DNA of 64,000 nucleotides, taken from assembly GCF_024529975.1 (NCBI RefSeq), contig NZ_AP024898.1, forward strand, positions 496,001 to 560,000. Direction: 5' to 3'. Source of the DNA: Vibrio quintilis (GTDB lineage Bacteria; Pseudomonadota; Gammaproteobacteria; Enterobacterales; Vibrionaceae). Positions 38,140 to 45,900 of the stretch are shown one piece after another. Each line of letters begins with the position of its first letter. The stretch's first letter is position 1. Made by a program: the position numbers and the translations under genes. The notes under the pieces are model-generated. The model saw only the letters and a program-made list of their open reading frames with translations, was not told where the DNA came from and ran no database searches.

Positions 38140-39348
38140 ATGGAAAAAGTATATATCGTTGCGGCAAAACGTTCCGCACTTGGCTCCTTTGGGGGCAGTC
38201 TGAAAGGGGTTGGCGTTGGTCAGCTTGCTGCTACTGTCATTAAAGGCGCGATGGATTCAGCTAAGTTAGATCCGGCAGTCGTAGATGAGGTCATTCTTGG
38301 TAATGTTGTCAGTGCTGGTCAGGGAATGGGCGTTGCCCGTCAGGCTTCACTGTATGCCGGCATTCCTCATACGGTTCCGGCGTATGCCATCAATATGGTA
38401 TGTGGTAGTGGCATGCGATCCGTCATGGATGGTGTGAATCACATCAAAGTTGGTGATGCGCAGGTTGTCGTTGCTGCCGGTGCTGAAGTGATGTCTCAAA
38501 TACCATATGCCATTCCCGCTGGTGTGCGTGACGGACACAAAATGGGCAATATGAACTGTGTTGATTTACTGATTAATGATGGATTAACCGACATATTTAA
38601 TCAGTACCACATGGGTGTGACAGCTGAAAATATTGCTAAAGAATATGCAATTTCTCGTCAGGAACAGGATGAATTCGCTCTTTCCAGCCAGAAAAAAGCT
38701 GTTGCTGCAATAGAAAGCGGAAAGTTTGTTGATGAAATCGTTCCGGTTGAGATTAAAGTAAAACGTGAAACCCGCCTGTTTGACACCGATGAGTATCCCA
38801 AAGCGAATACGTCGATGGAAGTTCTGGCGAAACTGCGGCCTGCATTTGATAAAGAAGGCACAGTGACCGCAGGGAATGCGTCGGGCATTAACGACGGAGC
38901 AAGTGCGGTAATTCTTGCTTCTGAAAGTGCAGTGAAAAAATATGACCTGGTGCCAATTGCTGAAATTATCAGCTGTGCACAAGGAGGCGTTGATCCAAAA
39001 GTCATGGGACTGGGACCGGTTCCAGCAGTAACAAAAGCACTCAGACAAATCGATATGTCATTAACTGATATGGATGTTCTTGAGTTGAATGAAGCTTTTG
39101 CGGCGCAGGCTTTAGGGGTTGTGAAAGGTTTGTCGGAGGAGTTTTCTGTTTCTGAAGAAGAGATTCTGAGCAAAGCAAATCTCAACGGTGGTGCAATTGC
39201 ACTCGGCCATCCTCTGGGCGCATCAGGTAACAGAATATTGGTCTCTCTGGTTCATGAATTGAGAAAGAGAGGGAATCAGTATGGAGTGGCATCACTATGT
39301 ATCGGCGGTGGAATGGGAACCGCGGTCGTCGTGAAGGCCGTTGGCTAG
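38140..39348 (+). CDS. phaA: Acetyl-CoA acetyltransferase (beta-ketothiolase)
   Basis: PhaA condenses two acetyl-CoA into acetoacetyl-CoA, the first step of PHB synthesis. The 402-residue product has the acyl-accepting Cys88 in NMVCGSGMRSV, H357 in ALGHPLGASG and C387 in SLCIGGGMGTA, the full thiolase triad, and NEAFAAQAL. The length is slightly above the usual 390-395. It lies between phaB and the phasin gene in one operon. Confidence 0.95.
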   Translation: MEKVYIVAAKRSALGSFGGSLKGVGVGQLAATVIKGAMDSAKLDPAVVDEVILGNVVSAGQGMGVARQASLYAGIPHTVPAYAINMVCGSGMRSVMDGVNHIKVGDAQVVVAAGAEVMSQIPYAIPAGVRDGHKMGNMNCVDLLINDGLTDIFNQYHMGVTAENIAKEYAISRQEQDEFALSSQKKAVAAIESGKFVDEIVPVEIKVKRETRLFDTDEYPKANTSMEVLAKLRPAFDKEGTVTAGNASGINDGASAVILASESAVKKYDLVPIAEIISCAQGGVDPKVMGLGPVPAVTKALRQIDMSLTDMDVLELNEAFAAQALGVVKGLSEEFSVSEEEILSKANLNGGAIALGHPLGASGNRILVSLVHELRKRGNQYGVASLCIGGGMGTAVVVKAVG

Positions 39349-39388
39349 TTGAAAGGAATAAAATTTTAAAATTTTAGGAGATACATTT

Positions 39389-39736
39389 ATGTATACGGAC
39401 TTTTTTAAAACATTTACAGATCAAACAGAAAAAACTCTGGAACCATTTTTTAAATTTAACAAAATTCTAACAAAAAATGTTGAAGTACTTACTGAACTTC
39501 AGCTTGGGTCAATGCGTGCTTACAGTGATATTGGTTTAACCCAAATGAAAGCCGCAAGTGACGTGAAAGATGCAGCTACACTCGCAGCTTACAGTACACA
39601 GCAGTTAACAACATTATCTAAATTGTCTCAACAGATGATCGACGACAGCAACAAGCTGCAGTCGATTGCGAAAGAGTTCAAAGATGATGTTGAAAAATTG
39701 ACAACTGATAACCTTTCAACAGTCACTCCTGCATAA
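39389..39736 (+). CDS. phaP: Phasin family PHB granule-associated protein
   Basis: The 115-residue helical protein has a phasin-type amphipathic pattern (MYTDFFKTFTDQTEKTLEPF, then NVEVLTELQLGSMRAYSDIG and LSKLSQQMIDDSNKLQSIAK). Phasins coat PHB granules and control their number and size. AGGAG before the ATG and the 40-base gap after phaA support operon membership. An intrinsic terminator follows before phaC. Confidence 0.92.
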   Translation: MYTDFFKTFTDQTEKTLEPFFKFNKILTKNVEVLTELQLGSMRAYSDIGLTQMKAASDVKDAATLAAYSTQQLTTLSKLSQQMIDDSNKLQSIAKEFKDDVEKLTTDNLSTVTPA

Positions 39737-39750
39737 CTCCGTGTATTTTG

Positions 39751-39781
39751 GCCGCCTTGGGGGGAGGCGGCTCTTTTTTTT
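39751..39781 (+). terminator. Intrinsic terminator between phaP and phaC
   Basis: GCCGCCT pairs with AGGCGGC around TGGGGGG, followed by CTC-free run TCTTTTTTTTT. It stands 14 bases after the phasin stop and 17 bases before phaC, so it should cause partial termination within the operon. Confidence 0.88.
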
Positions 39782-39798
39782 AACTAAGGAGTAGGTTT

Positions 39799-41592
39799 AT
39801 GTTTCAACACTTCTTTTCGGACTATCTCGTAAAGATTCAGGAAACGAACCAAAAATGGTGGGAAGATCTGGAAACTCAGCGGGAAGTCTTCAATTCGCCC
39901 TTGAATAAAGCGATGCAGGAAGTGAACTATGATGATACTGCAAAACTATTTGAGAGGGCTGCCGGCCAGCCAGCTGCATTAATGAATCTGCAGATGGAGT
40001 GGTGGAAAAAACAATTAGAAATCTGGCAAAACGTTGTTTTAGCCGGAAAAAAAGAACAGCTGATCGAAGCAGAGCATGGTGATAAACGTTTTTCGGATGA
40101 CGCATGGAAAGATGAAGCACTTTATAACTTTATCATGCAGTCCTATTTGTTGTTCGGAAAAACATATCTTGACACAATTGATTCAATTGATGGCGTCGAT
40201 GAAAAAGTCAAAGAACGTATCCGCTTTTTCTCCCGTCAGACAATCAACGCACTTTCACCCAGTAACTTTATTGCAACCAATCCGGAATTACTGAAATTAA
40301 CAATTGATAGTAACGGTCAGAACCTGATTGATGGTATGGAAGCATTAAAGGAGGATGTTGCGTCGAGTGCGGATATTCTGAAAGTCCGGATGACGAATAA
40401 CAATGCATTCCGTGTCGGACAAAATGTTGCAACCACGCCAGGTAAAGTTGTTTTTAAAAATGACTTATTCGAGCTGATTCAATATACCCCGATGACAGAG
40501 CAGGTGCACAGCACCCCATTGTTAATTGTTCCGCCATTTATCAACAAATACTACATTCTTGACCTTCGGGAAAAGAATTCTATGGTTCGTTGGTTGCTGG
40601 AACAAGGCCATAGCGTGTTTATGATGTCCTGGCGAAATCCGGGGCCGGAGCAGGCTGAACTGGGTTATGAAGATTACGTGCTTGACGGTGTCGTAAAGGC
40701 CGTGACTGCAGTCGGAGATATTTCCGGCCAGGAGCAGATTAATACAGCTGGTTATTGCATCGGTGGTACTCTGCTGGCAACAACAATGGCTTACTATGCT
40801 GCGAAACGGATGAAACGGCGGATTAAGTCAGCTTCATTCTTTACAACCCTGCTTGATTTTACGCTGCCCGGAGAAGTTGGTGTTTACATCAATGATCCGG
40901 TGATCAGTGCAATTGAAATGCAAAACTCAGCCAAAGGCTTCATGGATGGCCGCTCCCTCAGCGTGACATTCAGTATGCTCAGAGAAAACAGTCTCTACTG
41001 GAATTATTATGTTGATAATTATCTGAAAGGAGCCAATCCGGTTGATTTTGACTTACTCTACTGGAACAGTGACAGTACGAATGTAAGTGCGGCTTGCCAT
41101 AACTTCCTGTTAAGAGAGCTTTATTTAGAAAATAAACTGATCGAGGAAAAAGGTATCAAAGTCGGTGGTGTCTGGATTGATCTGAGTAAAATCAAAATTC
41201 CGAGCTATTTCATTTCTGCCCGGGAAGATCATATTGCATTGTGGGAAGGTACTTACCGTGGTGCGATGAATCTGGGCGGTGATAAAGTCTTTGTGCTTGG
41301 TGAATCCGGTCATATTGCCGGTATCATTAATCATCCGGCTAAGAATAAGTACGGTTACTGGGTGAGTGACAAGCTGGAAGCAGAGCCGAAAGACTGGCTT
41401 GAACATGCCAAACGAACGGATGGTTCCTGGTGGAGTCACTGGAATGAGTGGCTGGTCAGTTTCTGCGATGAGGAAAAAGTTGAACCATTCCCTGTCGGAG
41501 GTGAAGGTTACCCTGTGCTTGGTGAAGCGCCGGGAGATTACGTGAAGCAGGTTCTGCCGGTTGTACCGGAAGAAAAAGCAAAAGCGTCATGA
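39799..41592 (+). CDS. phaC: Class I poly(3-hydroxyalkanoate) synthase
   Basis: PhaC polymerises (R)-3-hydroxybutyryl-CoA into PHB on the granule surface. The 597-residue product has the lipase-like box GYCIGG with nucleophile C320, D477 in SAREDHIALW and H505 in GESGHIAGIINHP. These positions match the C319/D480/H508 triad of the Cupriavidus enzyme. PPFINKYYILDL and WRNPGPEQAELGYEDYV are further class I marks. The ATG follows AAGGAG. Its natural terminator has been split by an IS element (41630-43063). Confidence 0.96.
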   Translation: MFQHFFSDYLVKIQETNQKWWEDLETQREVFNSPLNKAMQEVNYDDTAKLFERAAGQPAALMNLQMEWWKKQLEIWQNVVLAGKKEQLIEAEHGDKRFSDDAWKDEALYNFIMQSYLLFGKTYLDTIDSIDGVDEKVKERIRFFSRQTINALSPSNFIATNPELLKLTIDSNGQNLIDGMEALKEDVASSADILKVRMTNNNAFRVGQNVATTPGKVVFKNDLFELIQYTPMTEQVHSTPLLIVPPFINKYYILDLREKNSMVRWLLEQGHSVFMMSWRNPGPEQAELGYEDYVLDGVVKAVTAVGDISGQEQINTAGYCIGGTLLATTMAYYAAKRMKRRIKSASFFTTLLDFTLPGEVGVYINDPVISAIEMQNSAKGFMDGRSLSVTFSMLRENSLYWNYYVDNYLKGANPVDFDLLYWNSDSTNVSAACHNFLLRELYLENKLIEEKGIKVGGVWIDLSKIKIPSYFISAREDHIALWEGTYRGAMNLGGDKVFVLGESGHIAGIINHPAKNKYGYWVSDKLEAEPKDWLEHAKRTDGSWWSHWNEWLVSFCDEEKVEPFPVGGEGYPVLGEAPGDYVKQVLPVVPEEKAKAS

Positions 41593-41616
41593 CCTTTTCG
41601 GTGATGTTGATAAGAT

Positions 41617-41629
41617 GCCGCCTTTACGG
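41617..41629 (+). terminator. Left arm of the interrupted phaC terminator
   Basis: GCCGCC plus TTTACGG is the 5' arm and loop of a hairpin whose other half, GGCGGC with TTTTTT, is now at 43071-43081. The last eight bases (CTTTACGG, 41622-41629) are the IS target duplication. Confidence 0.8.
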
Positions 41630-41683
41630 GCTAACTCCGATCAGTTAAGTAAATGATCAGTTGAACGATCCTGTGGTTGGTTG

Positions 41684-41719
41684 AAAATACCCTCAAGCAT
41701 TTATGTTTGAGGGTATTTT
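41684..41719 (+). promoter_or_regulatory. Insulating hairpin upstream of the transposase start
   Basis: AAAATACCCTCAA pairs with TTTGAGGGTATTTT, directly before the ATG at 41721. It has terminator shape and T-tail. It would stop or mask transcripts entering from phaC, keeping transposase low; such hairpins are known in several IS elements. Confidence 0.6.
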
Positions 41720-41720
41720 T

Positions 41721-43052
41721 ATGTTGGCTCACTGGCTTATTGATGTTGATGACTTTGCTTCTCCGGAATCTCTTGCACTCTTTCAAAAAGAGCTTCCACT
41801 AGAGTGGATAAATCAAGCACTTGATGAAACAAATAAAGCGAGCATGAGGCGGCGAAAGCTACCTGCTGAGCTCGTAGTCTGGCTCGTTGTTGGAATTGGT
41901 TTGTACCGTGACCGGCCTATTACTGATGTACTTGATAAATTAGATCTGAAGCTTTCTAATTCTCTGGGAGAGTCCATTGCTCCAAGCGCTATACCCCAAG
42001 CAAGAAAGCGATTAACAGCCAAACCTCTCGAAGCCCTATTCTCTTTAACAGCCGAGCATTGGACAGGTGCGGAAGACAATAAAGATACATGGTATGGGCT
42101 GAGACTTTTCTCGGTCGATGGCACCCAGTTTAGAACGCATGATACCAGTCCTCTGGCCGAACATTTTCATTACGTTAAACACAGCAAAACTCGCCATACC
42201 GAATACCCTATTGTCAGATTATGTGCACTTTGCTCCCTACGCAGCCGTCTACTCTATAATGTTGCTTTTGGCCCAAGTTCTACAGGCGAAGTGAACTATG
42301 CAAAGCAGCTCATTCCCTCAGTTCCTGCCAACTCCCTTACTATTTTTGACCGATGCTACCTAAGTGCAGAGCTGATGATTAACTGGTCACGACAACACGG
42401 TTCAAGCCATTGGATGACCCCGATAAAATCTAATACTCAGTATGAAGTTATCGAACAGCTGGATGAGGAGGGTCGAGATTTAATAGTGGAGATGAGCGTC
42501 TCTCAACATGCATTAAGGCAAGACCCGAGCCTACCTGAAAAATGGCAAGCAAGGCTCGTTCTTTACCCGGAGCAAGAGCAACCCAACCATATCAAAGGGC
42601 TCCTTACCTCTCTAACCGACAGCCAGTATAGTCTCCAATCTCTGCTTGATGTCTATTTTGAGCGGTGGGAAGTTGAGAACAGCTACGGCGAAATAAAGCA
42701 CGATATGCTTGAGGATGAAGTGTTACTGCGAAGCCAGTCAGTTGAGGGAGTGGAACAAGAAATATGGGGAATACTTATCGCCTACAACCTTGTTCGTTTG
42801 GAGATAAGCCGTATTGCTAAAGAGGCAGGGGTATCACCTTTGCGGATCAGTTTTATGATGGCGCTTCGAGATATCCAGGACGAGCTCATGTGGTGTGCAA
42901 TAGCTTCACCAGGCTCGATCCCCAAAAAACTGAGGGCGATGCGTGAACGTGTAAAACGCTACATCTTGCCTGAGCGAAAAAAACGGCCCAAATCAAGGAC
43001 CGTTCGTATAAGTAAGACCCGCTATCCAGTTCGCTCCAAGCACCTTAAGTGA
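41721..43052 (+). CDS. IS4-family DDE transposase
   Basis: The product has 443 residues from the chosen ATG (MLAHWLIDVDDF). The DDE signature is seen as FSVDGTQFR (first Asp), TIFDRCYLS (second Asp) and the IS4-specific Y-x2-R-x3-E-x6-K in YFERWEVENSYGEIK. An N-terminal DUF-type domain (LPLEWINQALDETNKASMRR) precedes the catalytic core. An in-frame ATG at 41703 lies in the hairpin loop and is less likely to be used. The gene shows no frameshift or stop. Confidence 0.92.
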   Translation: MLAHWLIDVDDFASPESLALFQKELPLEWINQALDETNKASMRRRKLPAELVVWLVVGIGLYRDRPITDVLDKLDLKLSNSLGESIAPSAIPQARKRLTAKPLEALFSLTAEHWTGAEDNKDTWYGLRLFSVDGTQFRTHDTSPLAEHFHYVKHSKTRHTEYPIVRLCALCSLRSRLLYNVAFGPSSTGEVNYAKQLIPSVPANSLTIFDRCYLSAELMINWSRQHGSSHWMTPIKSNTQYEVIEQLDEEGRDLIVEMSVSQHALRQDPSLPEKWQARLVLYPEQEQPNHIKGLLTSLTDSQYSLQSLLDVYFERWEVENSYGEIKHDMLEDEVLLRSQSVEGVEQEIWGILIAYNLVRLEISRIAKEAGVSPLRISFMMALRDIQDELMWCAIASPGSIPKKLRAMRERVKRYILPERKKRPKSRTVRISKTRYPVRSKHLK

Positions 43053-43063
43053 TAGGAGTTAGC

Positions 43064-43082
43064 CTTTACGGGCGGCTTTTTT
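43064..43082 (+). terminator. Right arm of the interrupted phaC terminator
   Basis: CTTTACGG (target duplication) is followed by GCGGC and TTTTTT. Alone it cannot form the original GCCGCC/GGCGGC hairpin. A chance partner may exist at the IS end (GTTAGCC). Confidence 0.7.
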
Positions 43083-43311
43083 GTCCCTGAAAGCTGGTAT
43101 TCTCCGCGATAAGAAAAGCGAATTATTTTTACAGTTCTCTTCTTTAGGGGATTAATGATAAAATTCCGCCTTTATTTTTTCACTTTGTCTGGTATCGCAG
43201 TCTCTTCAGGTCTGCGGTTTTCAGGACGCTTGCTTTTATAAAGTGTGTTTTCAGGCCGTCCGGAATGAACGTCAGACAGAAAAATACCATGAACCCAGGG
43301 TTATAATTCAG

Positions 43312-44256
43312 ATGGTTAATAACACAATTCAGTGGTTTCCCGGCCATATGCATAAGGCACGTAAGGAAATCGAAGAAGTGATTCCGCAAATTGATGTCAT
43401 TATTGAAGTACTGGATGCCCGCATTCCTTTCAGTAGTGAGAATCCGATGATTGCTGAATTAAGAGGAGACCGGCCTTGCGTTAAGGTTTTGAATAAACGG
43501 GATCTGGCCGATCCGGAAGTGACCGAATTGTGGATTCATCATCTTGAACAGGAAAGAGGCGTAAAAGCGTTGGCAATTACCACGCAGCACCCTCAGGAAG
43601 TTCATAAAATCATGGAGTTGTGCCGGAAACTAGCCCCGCACCGCGAAGAGATTGGCAAAAATATCCGCACTATGATTATGGGAATTCCTAATGTGGGTAA
43701 ATCGACTATTATTAATACCTTAGCCGGCCGGACGATTGCTCAAACGGGTAACCAGCCTGCCGTAACCCGTCGTCAGCAACGGATCAATCTGCAAAACGGG
43801 ATTGTGTTATCCGACACCCCGGGGATTCTGTGGCCAAAAGTTTCAAACCCGCATTCCGGGTTTCGTCTGGCAGCGACCGGTGCAATCAAAGATACGGCCA
43901 TGGAGTATGAAGATGTTGCATTTTATACGGTGGAATACCTTGCAGCGGCTTACCCGGAATTATTAAAAAGTCGCTATTTGATTGAGGAAACCCCTGAAAG
44001 TGATATTGAATGGCTTGAAGCCATCGGTCGAAAGCGGGGTGCATTGCGTGCCGGTGGACGGATTGATCTGCATAAAGCCTCGGAAATTCTGTTGCATGAA
44101 CTTCGTTCCGGAACAATTGGTGGTATCACGCTGGAAAGGCCGGAAATGATTGATCAGGAACTGATCGATGCTGAGCGGGAAGAACTCAGAAAATCGGAAG
44201 AAAAAGCGAAAAGAAAAGAAGAACGCAGAAAACGCTATTTAAAAAATAAGCGCTGA
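43312..44256 (+). CDS. ylqF: Ribosome-assembly GTPase YlqF/RbgA family
   Basis: The 314-residue protein is a circularly permuted GTPase. The order of motifs is G4 NKRDL (residue about 62), G5-like ALAITTQ, G1 GIPNVGKST and G3 DTPGI. The start WFPGHMHKARKEI is the RbgA N-terminus, and the tail is rich in Lys/Arg. RbgA in Bacillus helps mature the large ribosomal subunit; the same role here is inferred. The ATG at 43312 is chosen because homologues start just before WFPGHM, not 23 codons upstream. Confidence 0.92.
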   Translation: MVNNTIQWFPGHMHKARKEIEEVIPQIDVIIEVLDARIPFSSENPMIAELRGDRPCVKVLNKRDLADPEVTELWIHHLEQERGVKALAITTQHPQEVHKIMELCRKLAPHREEIGKNIRTMIMGIPNVGKSTIINTLAGRTIAQTGNQPAVTRRQQRINLQNGIVLSDTPGILWPKVSNPHSGFRLAATGAIKDTAMEYEDVAFYTVEYLAAAYPELLKSRYLIEETPESDIEWLEAIGRKRGALRAGGRIDLHKASEILLHELRSGTIGGITLERPEMIDQELIDAEREELRKSEEKAKRKEERRKRYLKNKR

Positions 44257-44273
44257 TGTTGTTGCCTGATTTA

Positions 44274-44312
44274 TTCCGGAGAAACGAACTGATGCTGGCT
44301 GTTTCTCCGGAA
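44274..44312. terminator. Hairpin between convergent ylqF and yeiR
   Basis: TTCCGGAGAAAC and GTTTCTCCGGAA form a 12-base perfect stem around a 15-base loop. No T-tract follows on either strand; it probably protects the ends of both transcripts. Confidence 0.6.
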
Positions 44313-44345
44313 CATCAATTAAACGCTGATGATTTCAATTCGTTG

Positions 44346-45329
44346 TCAGCCAGTCATTTGAGCAATCTTTAACAGGATTTGCTCCAGTTCATCCCACGGC
44401 ATTAATTGCGAATCAATCACTTCAATCCGGGATTCAAACCCTTCCAGACTCATTTCATTCACAGTAATCATTTGCTGATGAACGTTAAATGAATAACAGC
44501 CTTTATCCGTATTGATGACCGCTTTAACCCGTTCGGCAGTCAGTTCACTCAGCATAGAGAACAGCACGTCAAACGAGAAAATCAATTCAGCGCCAAAAAT
44601 CCAGCCACAACTGAAATAGCCTTCTCCCTTGTTTTCTTTACGGATAAATTTCTGATCCGGTGCCAGTTCAAATTCCGGCTCCAAAAGATGATGATGGTGG
44701 TGATGAGTTTCTTTACTTTGATCGCCGGACAACAGTGGTTCCATCTCCAGTAACTCAGGTGACAATTGCCCGTCTTGGATCAGCTGTGTGAGAATTTTTT
44801 TGGGGGTCTGTTGGGCTGTCCAGTGACTGAAGTTGTCACGATCTTCAACCTGACACAAGTCATCTTTATTGCCGATTACAATGTCAGCGCAGGCCAGCTG
44901 ATCGCGAAAGTTTTGGTGAGACGTATATTGCGGGTCACTGAAACAGCGAGGATCAACCAGTGCAATTGTTGCCTTCAACTCAATATAAGGCTGATATTGC
45001 TCAGATTGCAGAATGGAGATTACTTCTTTTGGATGTCCTAATCCGGTCGGCTCAATCAGTAACCGATCCGGTTTCTGACGCAGTAGTGCGGTCAGGCCTA
45101 CTGACATCGGAACACCGGCTGTACAACACATACAGCCTCCGGGAACTTCTTTGACAATCGCATCCTGTTCTGAAAGCAATGCACCATCGATACCGATCTC
45201 CCCGAATTCATTGACTAAAATGGCCCAGTTTTCATGGGCGGGCTTATTTTTCAACAGGTGAAGAATCGCAGTTGTTTTTCCTGTACCCAGAAATCCTGTG
45301 ATGATGTTGACAGGGACACGTTGCGTCAT
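44346..45329 (-). CDS. yeiR: Zinc-binding GTPase YeiR (COG0523/CobW family)
   Basis: The 327-residue product is a G3E GTPase of the metal-chaperone family. Seen: Walker A GFLGTGKTT, the metal site GGCMCC, the G3-like motif EPTGLGHP, GNKDDL for guanine, and a stretch of six His near residue 210. It matches E. coli YeiR through WAILVNEFGEIGIDGALL and GYFSCGWIF. It probably handles Zn(II). I chose the ATG after GGAG at 45329; the frame runs 39 codons upstream, but that extension translates a dispersed repeat (CIFRLFGYI), so it is unlikely to be protein. Confidence 0.9.
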   Translation of the reverse strand: MTQRVPVNIITGFLGTGKTTAILHLLKNKPAHENWAILVNEFGEIGIDGALLSEQDAIVKEVPGGCMCCTAGVPMSVGLTALLRQKPDRLLIEPTGLGHPKEVISILQSEQYQPYIELKATIALVDPRCFSDPQYTSHQNFRDQLACADIVIGNKDDLCQVEDRDNFSHWTAQQTPKKILTQLIQDGQLSPELLEMEPLLSGDQSKETHHHHHHLLEPEFELAPDQKFIRKENKGEGYFSCGWIFGAELIFSFDVLFSMLSELTAERVKAVINTDKGCYSFNVHQQMITVNEMSLEGFESRIEVIDSQLMPWDELEQILLKIAQMTG

Positions 45330-45367
45330 AATACTGGCTCCGAATGACATAAAATTATCCCGCAGTA

Positions 45368-45423
45368 TATACCCAAACAATCTGAAGATGCAGGTTTCAG
45401 TGAGATTTGTCAGGCTCTGAGAC
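45368..45423 (+). repeat. Dispersed repeat copy upstream of yeiR
   Basis: TATACCCAAACAATCTGAAG plus GATGCAGGTTTCAG is the left-end consensus, followed by TTTGTCAGGCTCTGAGAC, a module shared with the copy at 48453. The right arm is missing. Confidence 0.7.
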
Positions 45424-45535
45424 AAGGCTCTGATTTGAAGGAGCATGATTCATGGTTTGCCGGAACGGCCTGTCACACGGGCTCTGATCCGGTTTAAAAC
45501 CCGGCAGGATAGTGAATTTCATCCGGTATCAATGT

Positions 45536-45703
45536 AAAAGGCGTGCTATCATAGCACGCCAGTTTTCCCGCGACTCACATCGTAAGCTTGCGTTTGGTTT
45601 GTCTTCAGACACCAACTGATTGCGGGACGATCTTCAGTATTACACTGTCACCTGATTGTCCGTAAGGCTATTCTTTCCTCCGTTATGAGATGTTTTGCCT
45701 TAC
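45536..45703 (-). ncRNA. Candidate structured small RNA with own promoter and terminator, about 168 nt
   Basis: Read on the reverse strand, the region starts with GTAAGGC pairing with GCCTTAC (45703-45697 with 45668-45662). Then GGACaATC pairs with GATcGTCC (45661-45654 with 45632-45625) around a CAGT/ACTG hairpin. CCCGC pairs with GCGGG (45626-45622 with 45571-45567) around a TTGGT/ACCAA hairpin. The last element is a terminator, GGCGTGCTAT/ATAGCACGCC, followed by TTTT (45539-45536). The second and third stems share two bases. A promoter at 45737-45710 would begin transcription exactly at the first stem. No coding frame is evident. GGAGGA in the first loop could be a CsrA-like site. I do not recognise it as a known RNA. 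Confidence 0.45.
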
Positions 45704-45709
45704 ACGTTA

Positions 45710-45737
45710 ATTATGGTACAGAATCGGGATAAAACAA
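45710..45737 (-). promoter_or_regulatory. Putative promoter of the candidate small RNA
   Basis: On the reverse strand TTGTTT (45737-45732) and CATAAT (45715-45710) are 16 bases apart. Seven bases further is G45703, the first base of the first stem. Confidence 0.45.
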
Positions 45738-45900
45738 GTGACTGTTTCCCGGTACAAGAGTAAGTTGTTAATACCATTACCTATTAAATGTGAAATACAA
45801 CATTTCATTATTGATTCTTTGGCTGGCTTATCTGATGCGTATAATCACGCTCGTCGAGATGTCACTTTTTATGTATTTCCTGTCTGTGAGGCCCGTTTTT

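Larger units (their letters stand above)
41630..43063 (+). mobile_element. IS4-family insertion sequence, complete, 1434 bp
   Basis: Terminal inverted repeats start GCTAACTCC at both ends and match at 18 of the first 20 positions. An 8-base direct repeat, CTTTACGG, flanks the element at 41622-41629 and 43064-43071. The single transposase gene fills nearly the whole element. Ends, duplication and gene are intact, so the element may still be mobile. Removing it with one duplication copy restores a perfect terminator hairpin. Confidence 0.92.

Noticed and set aside
38584..39185. Two long reverse frames of 154 and 175 codons inside phaA
   Set aside because: They are shadows of the strongly supported thiolase gene.
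45536..45703. Cobalamin riboswitch, because of CCCGCAA in the reverse-strand sequence next to a CobW-like gene
   Set aside because: The other conserved boxes are missing and the RNA points toward the 5' flank of yeiR but ends in a terminator more than 200 bases before it, with its own likely promoter.
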